Positions 1 through 6,277 of a DNA stretch of 8,916 bases are shown here, piece after piece. The notes beneath the pieces are model-generated. The model saw only the letters and a program-made list of their open reading frames with translations. It was not told the origin of the DNA and searched no databases. The translations under genes were made by a program, and so were the position numbers. This stretch comes from Segatella salivae DSM 15606 (GTDB lineage Bacteria > Bacteroidota > Bacteroidia > Bacteroidales > Bacteroidaceae): the NCBI RefSeq assembly GCF_000185845.1, contig NZ_GL629647.1:848433-857348 (forward strand), in the 5' to 3' direction. The number at the start of each line of letters is the position of its first letter. Positions within the stretch are counted from its first letter, which is position 1.

Positions 1-331
1 GTCGCTTACTGAACATATCAGCCAATGGAACTATACCACTTCGTCCCCAAGAAAGATTGGGAGCAAACTCTATTGTACCTGTATAGTAGTTGCCATTAGG
101 TGCACCTATACCCATAGCTTTAATGGTATCAATGCCTCCAACCTGATCAATGATAATATTTAATGCCTCTACTGAAGCATCAACATAATCCTCAACATTA
201 GGATATCCCTGCGTTTTAATCGCAGTAGTAGCCTTGATTTCACCTCGTGAATCTACGATACCAAAGACAGAATTGGTTCCCCCAAGGTCTAGACCAATTA
301 CATACGGTTTCATTGTTTCGTTTGTGTTCAT
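1..331 (-). CDS. ROK-family sugar kinase (glucokinase-like), 5' part only
   Basis: This is the N-terminal 110 codons of a ROK-family kinase; the gene runs off the left edge. I translated the minus strand from the ATG at 331-329: residues 13-20 read GLDLGGTN, the ATP phosphate-binding loop of the ASKHA fold. Further on come the GIGAPNG segment (about 75-81) and EFAPNLSWG (about 88-96), the ROK substrate-side motif. ROK members of this type phosphorylate glucose or other hexoses in the cytoplasm; some members are regulators, but no N-terminal DNA-binding domain is present here, so a kinase is favoured. A second in-frame ATG at 313-311 (MKPYVIG) is an equally good start. The gene has its own promoter-like site at 382-413, so it is probably not part of the clc transcript. 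The exact sugar cannot be told from this part. Confidence 0.9.
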   Translation of the reverse strand, partial: MNTNETMKPYVIGLDLGGTNSVFGIVDSRGEIKATTAIKTQGYPNVEDYVDASVEALNIIIDQVGGIDTIKAMGIGAPNGNYYTGTIEFAPNLSWGRSGIVPLADMFSKR

Positions 332-381
332 GTTCTATTATTTATATTGTTTATTATCAATCGTTAGTAGTTAAACTCTAA

Positions 382-413
382 GCAAAGATATTATATTTCT
401 CTGATTGTAGCAA
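382..413 (-). promoter_or_regulatory. Bacteroidetes-type promoter of the ROK kinase gene
   Basis: On the minus strand, TTTG (413-410) is followed by 20 nt and then TATCTTTG (389-382). This matches the primary sigma-factor consensus of Bacteroidetes (-33 TTTG, -7 TAnnTTTG). The predicted transcript start lies near 375, about 45 nt before the ATG at 331. The same arrangement with the same spacer length recurs upstream of the sigma-factor gene. Confidence 0.65.
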
Positions 414-430
414 ATTTTTTGATAAAAACA

Positions 431-2206
431 TTACTCTGAACTGAAATCTGCTACGAGATGACGATACATACTGTACATACGTGTGCGAGAAACATAGCCT
501 TCTAAGTGCCCATTTACATCGACAACAGGAAGGAAATTGCAATTAGCTTTCTCAAATTTCCTCATTACATCTATCATCTTATCCTCTCTTACAAGTGTCG
601 AAGGGACTGGAGTCATGATGTCTTTTACCGTGAACCGATTATATAATTCGGATCTAAACATGATGTGACGAATCTTTGTTATATCAATCTCTCCCAGCAA
701 AGTACCTGCATTATCAAGTACAGGAAGGAAGCTCGTATGGCTTTTACTAATGGCATTAATCAATTTACCAAGCTGCATATCTGGGTCAACTGAGGTAAAC
801 TGTCGGTCGATAATACTGTCTAAACTCATTAAGGTTAGGATAGCTTGGTCGGTATGATGCGTCAACAACTTACCCTCTCGAGCCAATCGCATGCTGTAGA
901 TGCTGTGCTGTTCAAAGATATTTATGGTCAGATATGCACAGATACAAACAATCATTAAAGGGATAAACAGCTGATAACCCGCTGTTAGTTCGGCGATAAG
1001 GAATATGCCAGTAAGAGGTGCTTGCATTACTCCAGCCATAACACCAGCCATACCCATGAGTGCAAAATTCTTCTCTGGAGCATACACTCCAAGTTGATAT
1101 ATATTCCAAATGCGAGCAAAAAAGAATCCCGAGAATCCTCCGATAAACAATGCCGGGGCAAAAGTTCCTCCACAACCTCCTGCTCCATTAGTGGCCGATG
1201 TAGCGAAAACTTTTGTAAAAACGACAAGACCGACATAAACAACTAACAGATTACTATGTCCATAAAACATCGAACCATTCATCACTTGCTCCCAATCTGC
1301 AATGGTTTTCCCATCAAGGAAGATGTTAACCATACTGTAACCTTCTCCATAAAGCGAAGGAAAGAAGAAGATTAACACACTAAGTGTCAGACCACCCAAT
1401 GCGAGTTTTAGATAAGGATGACGCTTCATGTTGGCAAACATGTTTTCACATGCTGTCATAGTACGCATGAAATAAAGGCCAACGATACCACAAAACACAC
1501 CTAATATAATATAAGGTGGGACACGCTGGATATCCCATGCACTATCCATATGATAGGAGAAGAGTGATTCGCTGCCTACAAAGATATAGCTGAAACACGT
1601 TGCTGTGACACTCGCTATTAAGATAGGAAGCAGTGAAGCCATTGTCAAGTCGAGCATTAACACCTCAAGTGTGAATACCAAACCAGCTATTGGAGCTTTA
1701 AAAATACCTGAAATCGCTGCAGTAGCACCACATCCTACGAGCAACATTGCAGTCCGGGCATCCATCTTAAAAAGCTTAGCCAGGTTACTACCAATGGCAG
1801 ATCCCGTAAGCACAATAGGCGCTTCTGCTCCTACAGACCCACCAAATCCAATAGTAATACTTGATGCTACAACCGAAGACCAACAGTTATGACCCTTTAA
1901 ACGCGATTGTTTCGTTGAGATAGCATAAAGTACACGCGTTATGCCATGCGAGATATTGTCCTTTACAACATATTTAATAAAGAGCGAAGTCAAGTAGATT
2001 CCCATTATCGGGAAAAGCAGATAAAGCCAGTTAAAGGTTGTTCTATCAAAGCCAGCCGTTAGTAAATGCTGAATCTCTTTTATCATACTGTGCAGCACAT
2101 AGCCTGCAACAGAAGCAAAAAGGCCTATGACAAAAGCAAGGATAAGGGTCATTTGTCGATCTGACAAATGTTCCTTACACCACTTTCTTAAATCTATTAT
2201 CTTCAA
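431..2206 (-). CDS. ClC-family chloride channel/transporter with C-terminal CBS pair
   Basis: A 591-residue inner-membrane ClC protein moving chloride across the cytoplasmic membrane. The membrane domain (about 18-440) carries the family landmarks. SHGIT (86-90) stands where GSGIP is usual. GAEAP (126-130) holds the gating glutamate E128. GGTFAP (346-351) is the filter segment, and Y437 matches the central tyrosine of E. coli ClC. The internal proton glutamate of the E. coli exchanger aligns with V182 in FTLEVLM, as in channel-type members, so chloride conduction rather than strict Cl-/H+ exchange is possible. Residues 465-520 and 525-582 form two CBS domains, which usually bind adenine nucleotides and regulate gating. 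The start 26 bp after tsaC suggests co-transcription with fmt and tsaC. The family is certain; the transport mode is inferred. Confidence 0.95.
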   Translation of the reverse strand: MKIIDLRKWCKEHLSDRQMTLILAFVIGLFASVAGYVLHSMIKEIQHLLTAGFDRTTFNWLYLLFPIMGIYLTSLFIKYVVKDNISHGITRVLYAISTKQSRLKGHNCWSSVVASSITIGFGGSVGAEAPIVLTGSAIGSNLAKLFKMDARTAMLLVGCGATAAISGIFKAPIAGLVFTLEVLMLDLTMASLLPILIASVTATCFSYIFVGSESLFSYHMDSAWDIQRVPPYIILGVFCGIVGLYFMRTMTACENMFANMKRHPYLKLALGGLTLSVLIFFFPSLYGEGYSMVNIFLDGKTIADWEQVMNGSMFYGHSNLLVVYVGLVVFTKVFATSATNGAGGCGGTFAPALFIGGFSGFFFARIWNIYQLGVYAPEKNFALMGMAGVMAGVMQAPLTGIFLIAELTAGYQLFIPLMIVCICAYLTINIFEQHSIYSMRLAREGKLLTHHTDQAILTLMSLDSIIDRQFTSVDPDMQLGKLINAISKSHTSFLPVLDNAGTLLGEIDITKIRHIMFRSELYNRFTVKDIMTPVPSTLVREDKMIDVMRKFEKANCNFLPVVDVNGHLEGYVSRTRMYSMYRHLVADFSSE

Positions 2207-2232
2207 TTTTAATATAGTTTTGAGCGATAATT

Positions 2233-2802
2233 CTACTTTCGAATCACAGTAACTTCACCATCACGACCAAGTTTTATAATAGAACTTGGCACATGAGGCT
2301 TATGCTCCTGACGTCTACTCCAACATACATAGTTCACGGCATTCAATATCTCTTCACTGATATCTCCATAGTTTGCTGCTGCAGGTTCGCCACTAACATT
2401 TGCACTTGTACTAACAATCGGTTTCTGAAAACGAAAGCAAAGTTCCTTACTAAAAGGTTCATTTGTGATGCGAACAGCTAAACTTCCATCTTCAGCCACA
2501 AGGTTTTCAGCGACATTTACCGCATCATCAAGGATAACAGTCGTAGGCTTTACAGCCGCATCTAATAACTCCCAAGCCACTGCTGGCACGTTTCTGAAAC
2601 AACGTTGCAGGCGTGCATCCGAATCAACAAGACAGATAAGTGCCTTCGAATCATCTCGTTTCTTGATAGCATATACCTTAGCTACTGCCTCCTTATTGGT
2701 CGCATCACACCCTATTCCCCATACCGTGTCGGTGGGATATAATATGACTCCACCTTTTCTCATGCATTCAACTGCATTACGAATATCCTCTTCTTTTGTC
2801 AT
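2233..2802 (-). CDS. tsaC: L-threonylcarbamoyladenylate synthase (Sua5/YciO/YrdC/YwlC family)
   Basis: A 189-residue YrdC-fold enzyme, the short form without the extra Sua5 domain. It makes threonylcarbamoyl-AMP from threonine, bicarbonate and ATP, the first step of the t6A37 modification of ANN-decoding tRNAs in the cytoplasm. The diagnostic N-terminal stretch YPTDTVWGIGCDA lies at 22-34. KKRDDSKAL (47-55) supplies the basic nucleotide-binding residues, and PTTVIL (86-91) and STSANVSG (131-138) complete the active-site cleft. The family also includes the YciO branch of unclear function, but the intact KxR-K pattern favours TsaC. The gene lies 63 bp after fmt and 26 bp before clc on the same strand, so fmt and tsaC would supply two tRNA-related steps from one transcript. 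The ATG at 2802 gives the expected N-terminus. Confidence 0.92.
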   Translation of the reverse strand: MTKEEDIRNAVECMRKGGVILYPTDTVWGIGCDATNKEAVAKVYAIKKRDDSKALICLVDSDARLQRCFRNVPAVAWELLDAAVKPTTVILDDAVNVAENLVAEDGSLAVRITNEPFSKELCFRFQKPIVSTSANVSGEPAAANYGDISEEILNAVNYVCWSRRQEHKPHVPSSIIKLGRDGEVTVIRK

Positions 2803-2865
2803 CTTCTTAATTGTTTTTTATCAATATATACTATTATGAATTATCTTTTTACTATAACAGCTTAC

Positions 2866-3846
2866 TCATTTTGATACAAATTTAAACTGCCTATCACGCA
2901 TTCCATTTAAGAAATCACGTGCAGTCATACGTTTCTTTCCTACCGGTTGCAACTCCAATAGCTCCAACCAACCATCGCTACACCTAACAAACAGATGGCC
3001 TTTCAATGTCCTTACACACCCAAGTTCACCTTCCCAAGTCTCTGAAGTCTTTGCTGTCTTAAAGATTTTCAACACACTTCGCTGACCATTTTCATCGATT
3101 GTCGTCCAGGTTCCAGGATAAGGACTCAGTCCACGCACAAAGTCATAGACACGTTTAACTGGCAGGTGCCAATCAATCTCACACGTTTCCTTGAATATCT
3201 TTGGTGCAGGCAGTAACTCGTCTTCATTGAATTGCATGAAGCTACTTTGTGCAATACTGTCTATATTGCCATCGTTCTCAAGCATCTTATCAATTGTTTC
3301 CGTAGCAATATCGGCCCCAAGATTCATTAAGCCGTTATAAACATACTCCACATCTGCATCATCTGGTATGCTAAAATGCTTCTGCATGATAATTCGTCCC
3401 GTATCAATATTCTTATCAAGAAAGAAAGTTGTCACACCCGTTTCTGTCTCTCCGTTAATCACTGCCCAATTGATTGGAGCAGCACCCCTATATTGTGGGA
3501 GCAAAGCGGCATGCACATTAAAGGTTCCAAAGCGTGGCATAGCCCAAACAATCTCAGGTAATATGCGAAAAGCTACAACCACTTGAAGGTCTGCTTTATA
3601 TTGTGCCAACTGCTCAACAAATACAGGATCTTTCATCTTTACAGGCTGTAGAACTGGCAAACCATGTGTTTCTGCATATTGTTTAACAGGTGAAGCTTGC
3701 ACTTGTTGTTGGTGGCGGCCCACTGGTTTGTCGGGTTGTGTCACCACAGCCACAACATTATATCCGCCTTCTACAAGTCGTTGAAGTGATGCAACGGCAA
3801 ATTCGGGCGTACCCATGAAGACAATTCTCAGTTCTTCTTTTTTCAT
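2866..3846 (-). CDS. fmt: Methionyl-tRNA formyltransferase
   Basis: A 326-residue enzyme that formylates Met-tRNAfMet with 10-formyl-tetrahydrofolate to make the initiator tRNA. The N-terminal Rossmann-like domain starts with RIVFMGTPEFA (7-17). The catalytic Asn-His-Asp set is visible as N110 and H112 in FNVHAALLP and D148 in NIDTG, the same spacing as N109/H111/D147 of E. coli. QYRGAAPINWA (118-128) is the signature loop. The C-terminal tRNA-binding OB-like domain starts near residue 208. The length is normal and there is no frameshift. It is the promoter-proximal gene of a probable fmt-tsaC-clc operon. In many Bacteroidales fmt lies close to rpe (from memory); here hsp20 and trpCF separate them. 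Confidence 0.97.
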   Translation of the reverse strand: MKKEELRIVFMGTPEFAVASLQRLVEGGYNVVAVVTQPDKPVGRHQQQVQASPVKQYAETHGLPVLQPVKMKDPVFVEQLAQYKADLQVVVAFRILPEIVWAMPRFGTFNVHAALLPQYRGAAPINWAVINGETETGVTTFFLDKNIDTGRIIMQKHFSIPDDADVEYVYNGLMNLGADIATETIDKMLENDGNIDSIAQSSFMQFNEDELLPAPKIFKETCEIDWHLPVKRVYDFVRGLSPYPGTWTTIDENGQRSVLKIFKTAKTSETWEGELGCVRTLKGHLFVRCSDGWLELLELQPVGKKRMTARDFLNGMRDRQFKFVSK

Positions 3847-3866
3847 TCTGCAAATTGTTTATTACG

Positions 3867-3874
3867 CAAAAGTA
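3867..3874 (-). promoter_or_regulatory. fmt: Possible -7 element of the fmt operon
   Basis: The minus strand reads TACTTTTG (3874-3867), an exact TAnnTTTG match, with a predicted transcript start about 15 nt before the fmt ATG. No TTTG is found at the expected 19-21 nt upstream, so the -33 half is weak or absent. It is the only -7-like site between fmt and the hsp20 terminators. Confidence 0.35.
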
Positions 3875-3971
3875 ATAAATTTCTTTGTAAAAGCCATGAC
3901 AAGAACTATTGATTTTTGTCACATTTTGTGTGTTTCATGCTCACTAATCCAGCTCGATTAGTAAATAATAA

Positions 3972-4046
3972 AATAAAAAAGACCTTTGAATACGGCGACT
4001 ATCCATATTCAAAGGACATAAAACGTCACCCCATTCAAAGGTCTTT
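3972..4046 (-). terminator. Large hairpin with competing arms and U-tract, between hsp20 and fmt
   Basis: AAAGACCTTTGAAT (3978-3991) and ATTCAAAGGTCTTT (4033-4046) form a perfect 14-bp inverted repeat. A third copy of the arm, TATTCAAAGG (4006-4015), can pair with the left arm instead (10 bp with 3983-3992). On the minus strand the last arm runs into TTTTTTATTTTATT (down to about 3967), as in a Rho-independent terminator. It lies in the 257-bp gap after hsp20 and before fmt. The two foldings exclude each other, so an attenuator-like switch is conceivable, but no leader peptide is evident. Confidence 0.6.
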
Positions 4047-4061
4047 ATAAAATCATACCCA

Positions 4062-4089
4062 AGAGACTGAGCCATAAAACTCAGTCTCT
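4062..4089 (-). terminator. Hairpin just after hsp20
   Basis: AGAGACTGAG (4062-4071) and CTCAGTCTCT (4080-4089) form a perfect 10-bp stem with an 8-nt loop, starting about 15 nt after the hsp20 stop codon. The following minus-strand sequence (TTGGGTATGATTTTAT) is only loosely T-rich. It may act as a 3' stabilising hairpin, with the stronger U-tract hairpin at 3972-4046 doing the termination. Confidence 0.55.
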
Positions 4090-4103
4090 GCACACGTCAA
4101 TGC

Positions 4104-4535
4104 TTATTTAATTTCAATATTTCGCTGTACTTTCTGTTCCTCTTTACGCACTCTTGGCAATGCGATTTCAAGCACACCATCAAGCACTTTAGCGCTAATC
4201 TTCTCGCGATCTACATCATCAGGGAGAACATAACTCTGCTGATAATTTGAATAAGAGAACTCTCTGCGAAGATAATGTTCTTTCTTTTCTTCTTCTTTAT
4301 GCTCCAACTTATTCTCTATAGCGATTTCAAGGTTGCCCTTATCATCAATATTTACGCGGCAAAACTCTTTCTTAATACCAGGCACTGCGACTTCCATCAC
4401 GTAACCATTCTCATTGACTTTCACGTTAACTGCTGGCGCAGTAGCGTTCATTCTCGATAGAGCGTTGTCACTAAAGAAATCATTAAAAGCATTGTCTAAC
4501 CAATCATTATTAGTTCTAATTACTGGAAACAACAT
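4104..4535 (-). CDS. Small heat-shock protein, Hsp20/alpha-crystallin family
   Basis: A 143-residue cytoplasmic holdase chaperone that binds unfolding proteins without ATP. The short N-terminal arm MLFPVIRTNNDWLDNAFNDF is typical of Bacteroidales Hsp20. The alpha-crystallin domain spans about 35-128 and ends with the hallmark AKVLDGVLEIALPR (115-128; A-x3-D-G-V-L). The C-terminal I-x-I oligomerisation motif is I140-E-I142. The charged EHKEEEKKEHYLRREF (78-93) is the usual loop and strand region. The start is fixed by a perfect AGGAGGT seven bases upstream of the ATG. It stands alone: trpF is upstream and fmt downstream, with terminator-like hairpins after its stop. The upstream region holds a repeated TGnCA-N3-TGACA motif that may control heat-stress expression. 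The family is certain. Confidence 0.96.
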   Translation of the reverse strand: MLFPVIRTNNDWLDNAFNDFFSDNALSRMNATAPAVNVKVNENGYVMEVAVPGIKKEFCRVNIDDKGNLEIAIENKLEHKEEEKKEHYLRREFSYSNYQQSYVLPDDVDREKISAKVLDGVLEIALPRVRKEEQKVQRNIEIK

Positions 4536-4542
4536 AATAAAT

Positions 4543-4549
4543 ACCTCCT
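4543..4549 (-). promoter_or_regulatory. Consensus Shine-Dalgarno of hsp20
   Basis: The minus strand reads AGGAGGT (4549-4543) with a 7-nt spacer to the ATG at 4535. This is a full anti-16S match in a lineage whose genes mostly lack such sites; none of the other genes here has one. It fixes the hsp20 start and suggests high translation or a conditional control by RNA structure. Confidence 0.85.
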
Positions 4550-4646
4550 ATTTTTTATTCAACTTAATCTTTTTGTATTGGATTCTCAGCCATTAGCTTC
4601 GAAATCCGCTACCTAAAATGCAACTAATATGCCGTTGAATAATTTG

Positions 4647-4710
4647 TGTCAAAATGGCAGTTTTAAGCCATTTTTATAGCTTTTACCAGGAAATATCTGC
4701 AATTTTGACA
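4647..4710. promoter_or_regulatory. Inverted pair of TGnCA-N3-TGACA motifs upstream of hsp20
   Basis: TGTCAAAATGGCAG (4647-4660) and CTGCAATTTTGACA (4697-4710) are inverted copies matching at 13 of 14 positions, with centres 50 bp apart. Read towards hsp20, the nearer copy is CTGCCATTTTGACA. Each copy has the internal form TGnnA-TTT-TGACA. The position, 112 to 175 bp upstream of the hsp20 ATG, fits a regulator-binding site. TTGACA in the near copy is followed after 17 nt by TATTAG, so it could also overlap a promoter. The regulator is unknown. Confidence 0.45.
4651..4674 (-). terminator. AT-flanked hairpin after trpF
   Basis: AAAATGGC (4651-4658) and GCCATTTT (4667-4674) form a perfect 8-bp stem with an 8-nt loop, 75-98 nt after the trpF stop. 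A-runs and T-runs flank the stem on both strands, so it could end trpCF transcription. It overlaps the operator-like repeat, so the two readings compete. A smaller palindrome (AACAG-AAC-CTGTT, 4733-4745) sits right after the stop. Confidence 0.4.
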
Positions 4711-4748
4711 GAAGATAGCTATGCTTTTAAAGAACAGAACCTGTTGAC

Positions 4749-5462
4749 TTATTCTATTAAAGAGATAAAACGATTGATTCCTTGGATATCTTTCACGCCT
4801 GGAGTCAGTTCAAACGCATGATTAATTTCTATGCCAACACATTTCGAACAACGAATTGTTTGGAGAGCTTCAGCATCATTAAGTCCAATATTTCCACTCA
4901 AAATAAAAGGCAGTTCGCCATGATAGGCCGCGAGCAAGGTTTCATTCCATGACGCAACTTCTTGATTTTGTCCTTCTCGTTTTATGCGAAAGCACAATAA
5001 ATCAGCATGACCTTCAAAAGACTTGCACCTTTCAAAATCAGCCAAAGTAGCTATATCAAGAGTCTTAATAATTTTGATTCCACGCCTAATATCAGGGTCA
5101 ACAGACCGCCTGAGATTATCAATCATCACAGGACTCTCGTCTCCTTGCAATTGCACATAATCAAGATCATAGTTATAAATGCGTGTGATGATATTCTGTG
5201 GCATATCATCTGCAAAGATACCAAGACGCTTTACACGCTGAGTTTCTACATCATTTATCTCCTGACCGCGTTGTTGCAGATAACGATCCCGACTGTAATC
5301 TGGAATAAGTCCGGAATTACTGGGAATCATTTTCACAACTTGTGGCAAGTCAGAACAAAACACAAAACCCAGTATATCAATATCCGTTGCGAGCAGTTCT
5401 CTGATGTTTTCCCCATCACAAACACCGCAAACACTAATTAAAAATCTCTTTTTTGTGTTCAT
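4749..5462 (-). CDS. trpF: TrpF-like protein (phosphoribosylanthranilate isomerase family) with altered active site
   Basis: A 237-residue (beta-alpha)8-barrel protein of the family that isomerises phosphoribosylanthranilate to CdRP in tryptophan synthesis. Family features: SVCGVCD (10-16) with the general-base cysteine C12, ILGFVF (30-35), LDYVQLQGDES (100-110), PFILSGNIGLNDAEA (185-199) and PGVKD (221-225). Key departures: the general-acid aspartate (usually in an FDTK-like stretch) is R159 in FRIK; the GGSG phosphate loop reads GQNQ (164-167); the S-P/K-R substrate-binding segment after the second strand reads DLPQ (38-41). There is an insertion of about 30 residues around 42-75, against a usual total of 200-215. 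The ORF is intact and overlaps trpC by ATGA. Ancestry is clear; isomerase activity is doubtful. It could be a decaying gene or a barrel with a new role. Confidence 0.8.
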   Translation of the reverse strand: MNTKKRFLISVCGVCDGENIRELLATDIDILGFVFCSDLPQVVKMIPSNSGLIPDYSRDRYLQQRGQEINDVETQRVKRLGIFADDMPQNIITRIYNYDLDYVQLQGDESPVMIDNLRRSVDPDIRRGIKIIKTLDIATLADFERCKSFEGHADLLCFRIKREGQNQEVASWNETLLAAYHGELPFILSGNIGLNDAEALQTIRCSKCVGIEINHAFELTPGVKDIQGINRFISLIE

Positions 5463-6277
5463 ATTGATGTATTTTTAAGTTCATGAATAAATTGTTTCAG
5501 GGCTTCACCGGGGACAGGTTGTTTCATCAACACATCTGAAACAAGCAGCCCATCGTAGCCTGCCAACCGCAAACGTGCGGCAGTTGACGCATCAGGAATA
5601 CCATTTTCACTCACCTTGCAGAGTTCTTTTGGAAGATGGTCTGCCAGGGTTAAACTGGTGTTTACATCCGAAACAAAGGTTCGAAGGTCGCAGTTATTCA
5701 CACCACACAAGTCTGGTTCAAGCTCAAGATAGTCCAAACTACGCTCTTCATGCAGTTCAATCATCACCTCTAATTCCAACTGATGAGCCAACGATATCAT
5801 GCGTTTGCACTCGTCTTTCGATAGCGCCTCTGCTATTAGTACTATCGCCGAAGCGCCACAAAAACGTGCTTGCAGAAGTTGATAATCGTCAATAATGAAG
5901 TTATTATAAAGGATAGGAAGCTGCACTCCAACCGCTCTTGCCTCTTGCACAAACTCATCATAGCCTGCAAAATAATCGATATCGGTGACTATACTCAAAG
6001 CCGTAGCCCCACTCTTTTCATAGGCCAAGCACACATCCGAAGCCTTAGCGGCCTCGTTTATCCACCCTTTTACAGGCGATTTACGCTTAAATTCAGCTAT
6101 GATTCCCGTGTCTGAGTGTTGCAAAACAAATGACAAACCTTCTTCTTTCAATGGCTTATGTGAAAGATTATCCATCTGTTGAGCAACCAAAACATATAGT
6201 TGACGCGGAGAAATAAAGCGTTTGCGTTGGTCAATTTCTATGTGTTTGTGAGCTATAATCTCTTCTAATAAATTCAT
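5459..6277 (-). CDS. trpC: TrpC-like protein (indole-3-glycerol-phosphate synthase family) with altered active site
   Basis: A 272-residue barrel protein of the family that closes the indole ring, converting CdRP to indole-3-glycerol phosphate. The fold is clear: IIAEFKRKSP (59-68) keeps E62, K64 and S67; ALSIVTDIDYFAG (93-105); LEVMIELHEE (169-178) keeps E174; GVNNCDL (192-198) keeps N194; SENGI (223-227) keeps E224. Four near-invariant positions differ. The general-acid lysine (K110 of the Sulfolobus enzyme, usual RKDF) is N125 in YNNF; the arginine of NxR is C196; the serine of SESG is N225; the phosphate-loop glycine of LIG is S247. Length is normal. It is the first gene of a two-gene unit with trpF, and trpB/E/G/D are not next to it. 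Synthase activity is therefore doubtful although the frame is open. Confidence 0.83.
   Translation of the reverse strand: MNLLEEIIAHKHIEIDQRKRFISPRQLYVLVAQQMDNLSHKPLKEEGLSFVLQHSDTGIIAEFKRKSPVKGWINEAAKASDVCLAYEKSGATALSIVTDIDYFAGYDEFVQEARAVGVQLPILYNNFIIDDYQLLQARFCGASAIVLIAEALSKDECKRMISLAHQLELEVMIELHEERSLDYLELEPDLCGVNNCDLRTFVSDVNTSLTLADHLPKELCKVSENGIPDASTAARLRLAGYDGLLVSDVLMKQPVPGEALKQFIHELKNTSI

Noticed and set aside
1605..1892. Plus-strand open frame of 95 codons
   Set aside because: It lies antisense inside the membrane domain of the ClC gene and has no start context or motif.
2465..2839. Plus-strand open frame of 124 codons
   Set aside because: It is the shadow of tsaC on the opposite strand, with low-complexity Ser/Thr/Ala composition.
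4655..4670. Sigma-54 (-24/-12) promoter in TGGCAGTTTTAAGCCA
   Set aside because: The GG-to-GC distance is 9 nt instead of the required 10, and the TTGC box is missing; the sequence is explained by the hairpin.
5007..5441. Plus-strand open frame of 144 codons
   Set aside because: It is antisense to trpF, whose translation has clear family motifs; the antisense translation has no recognisable domain.
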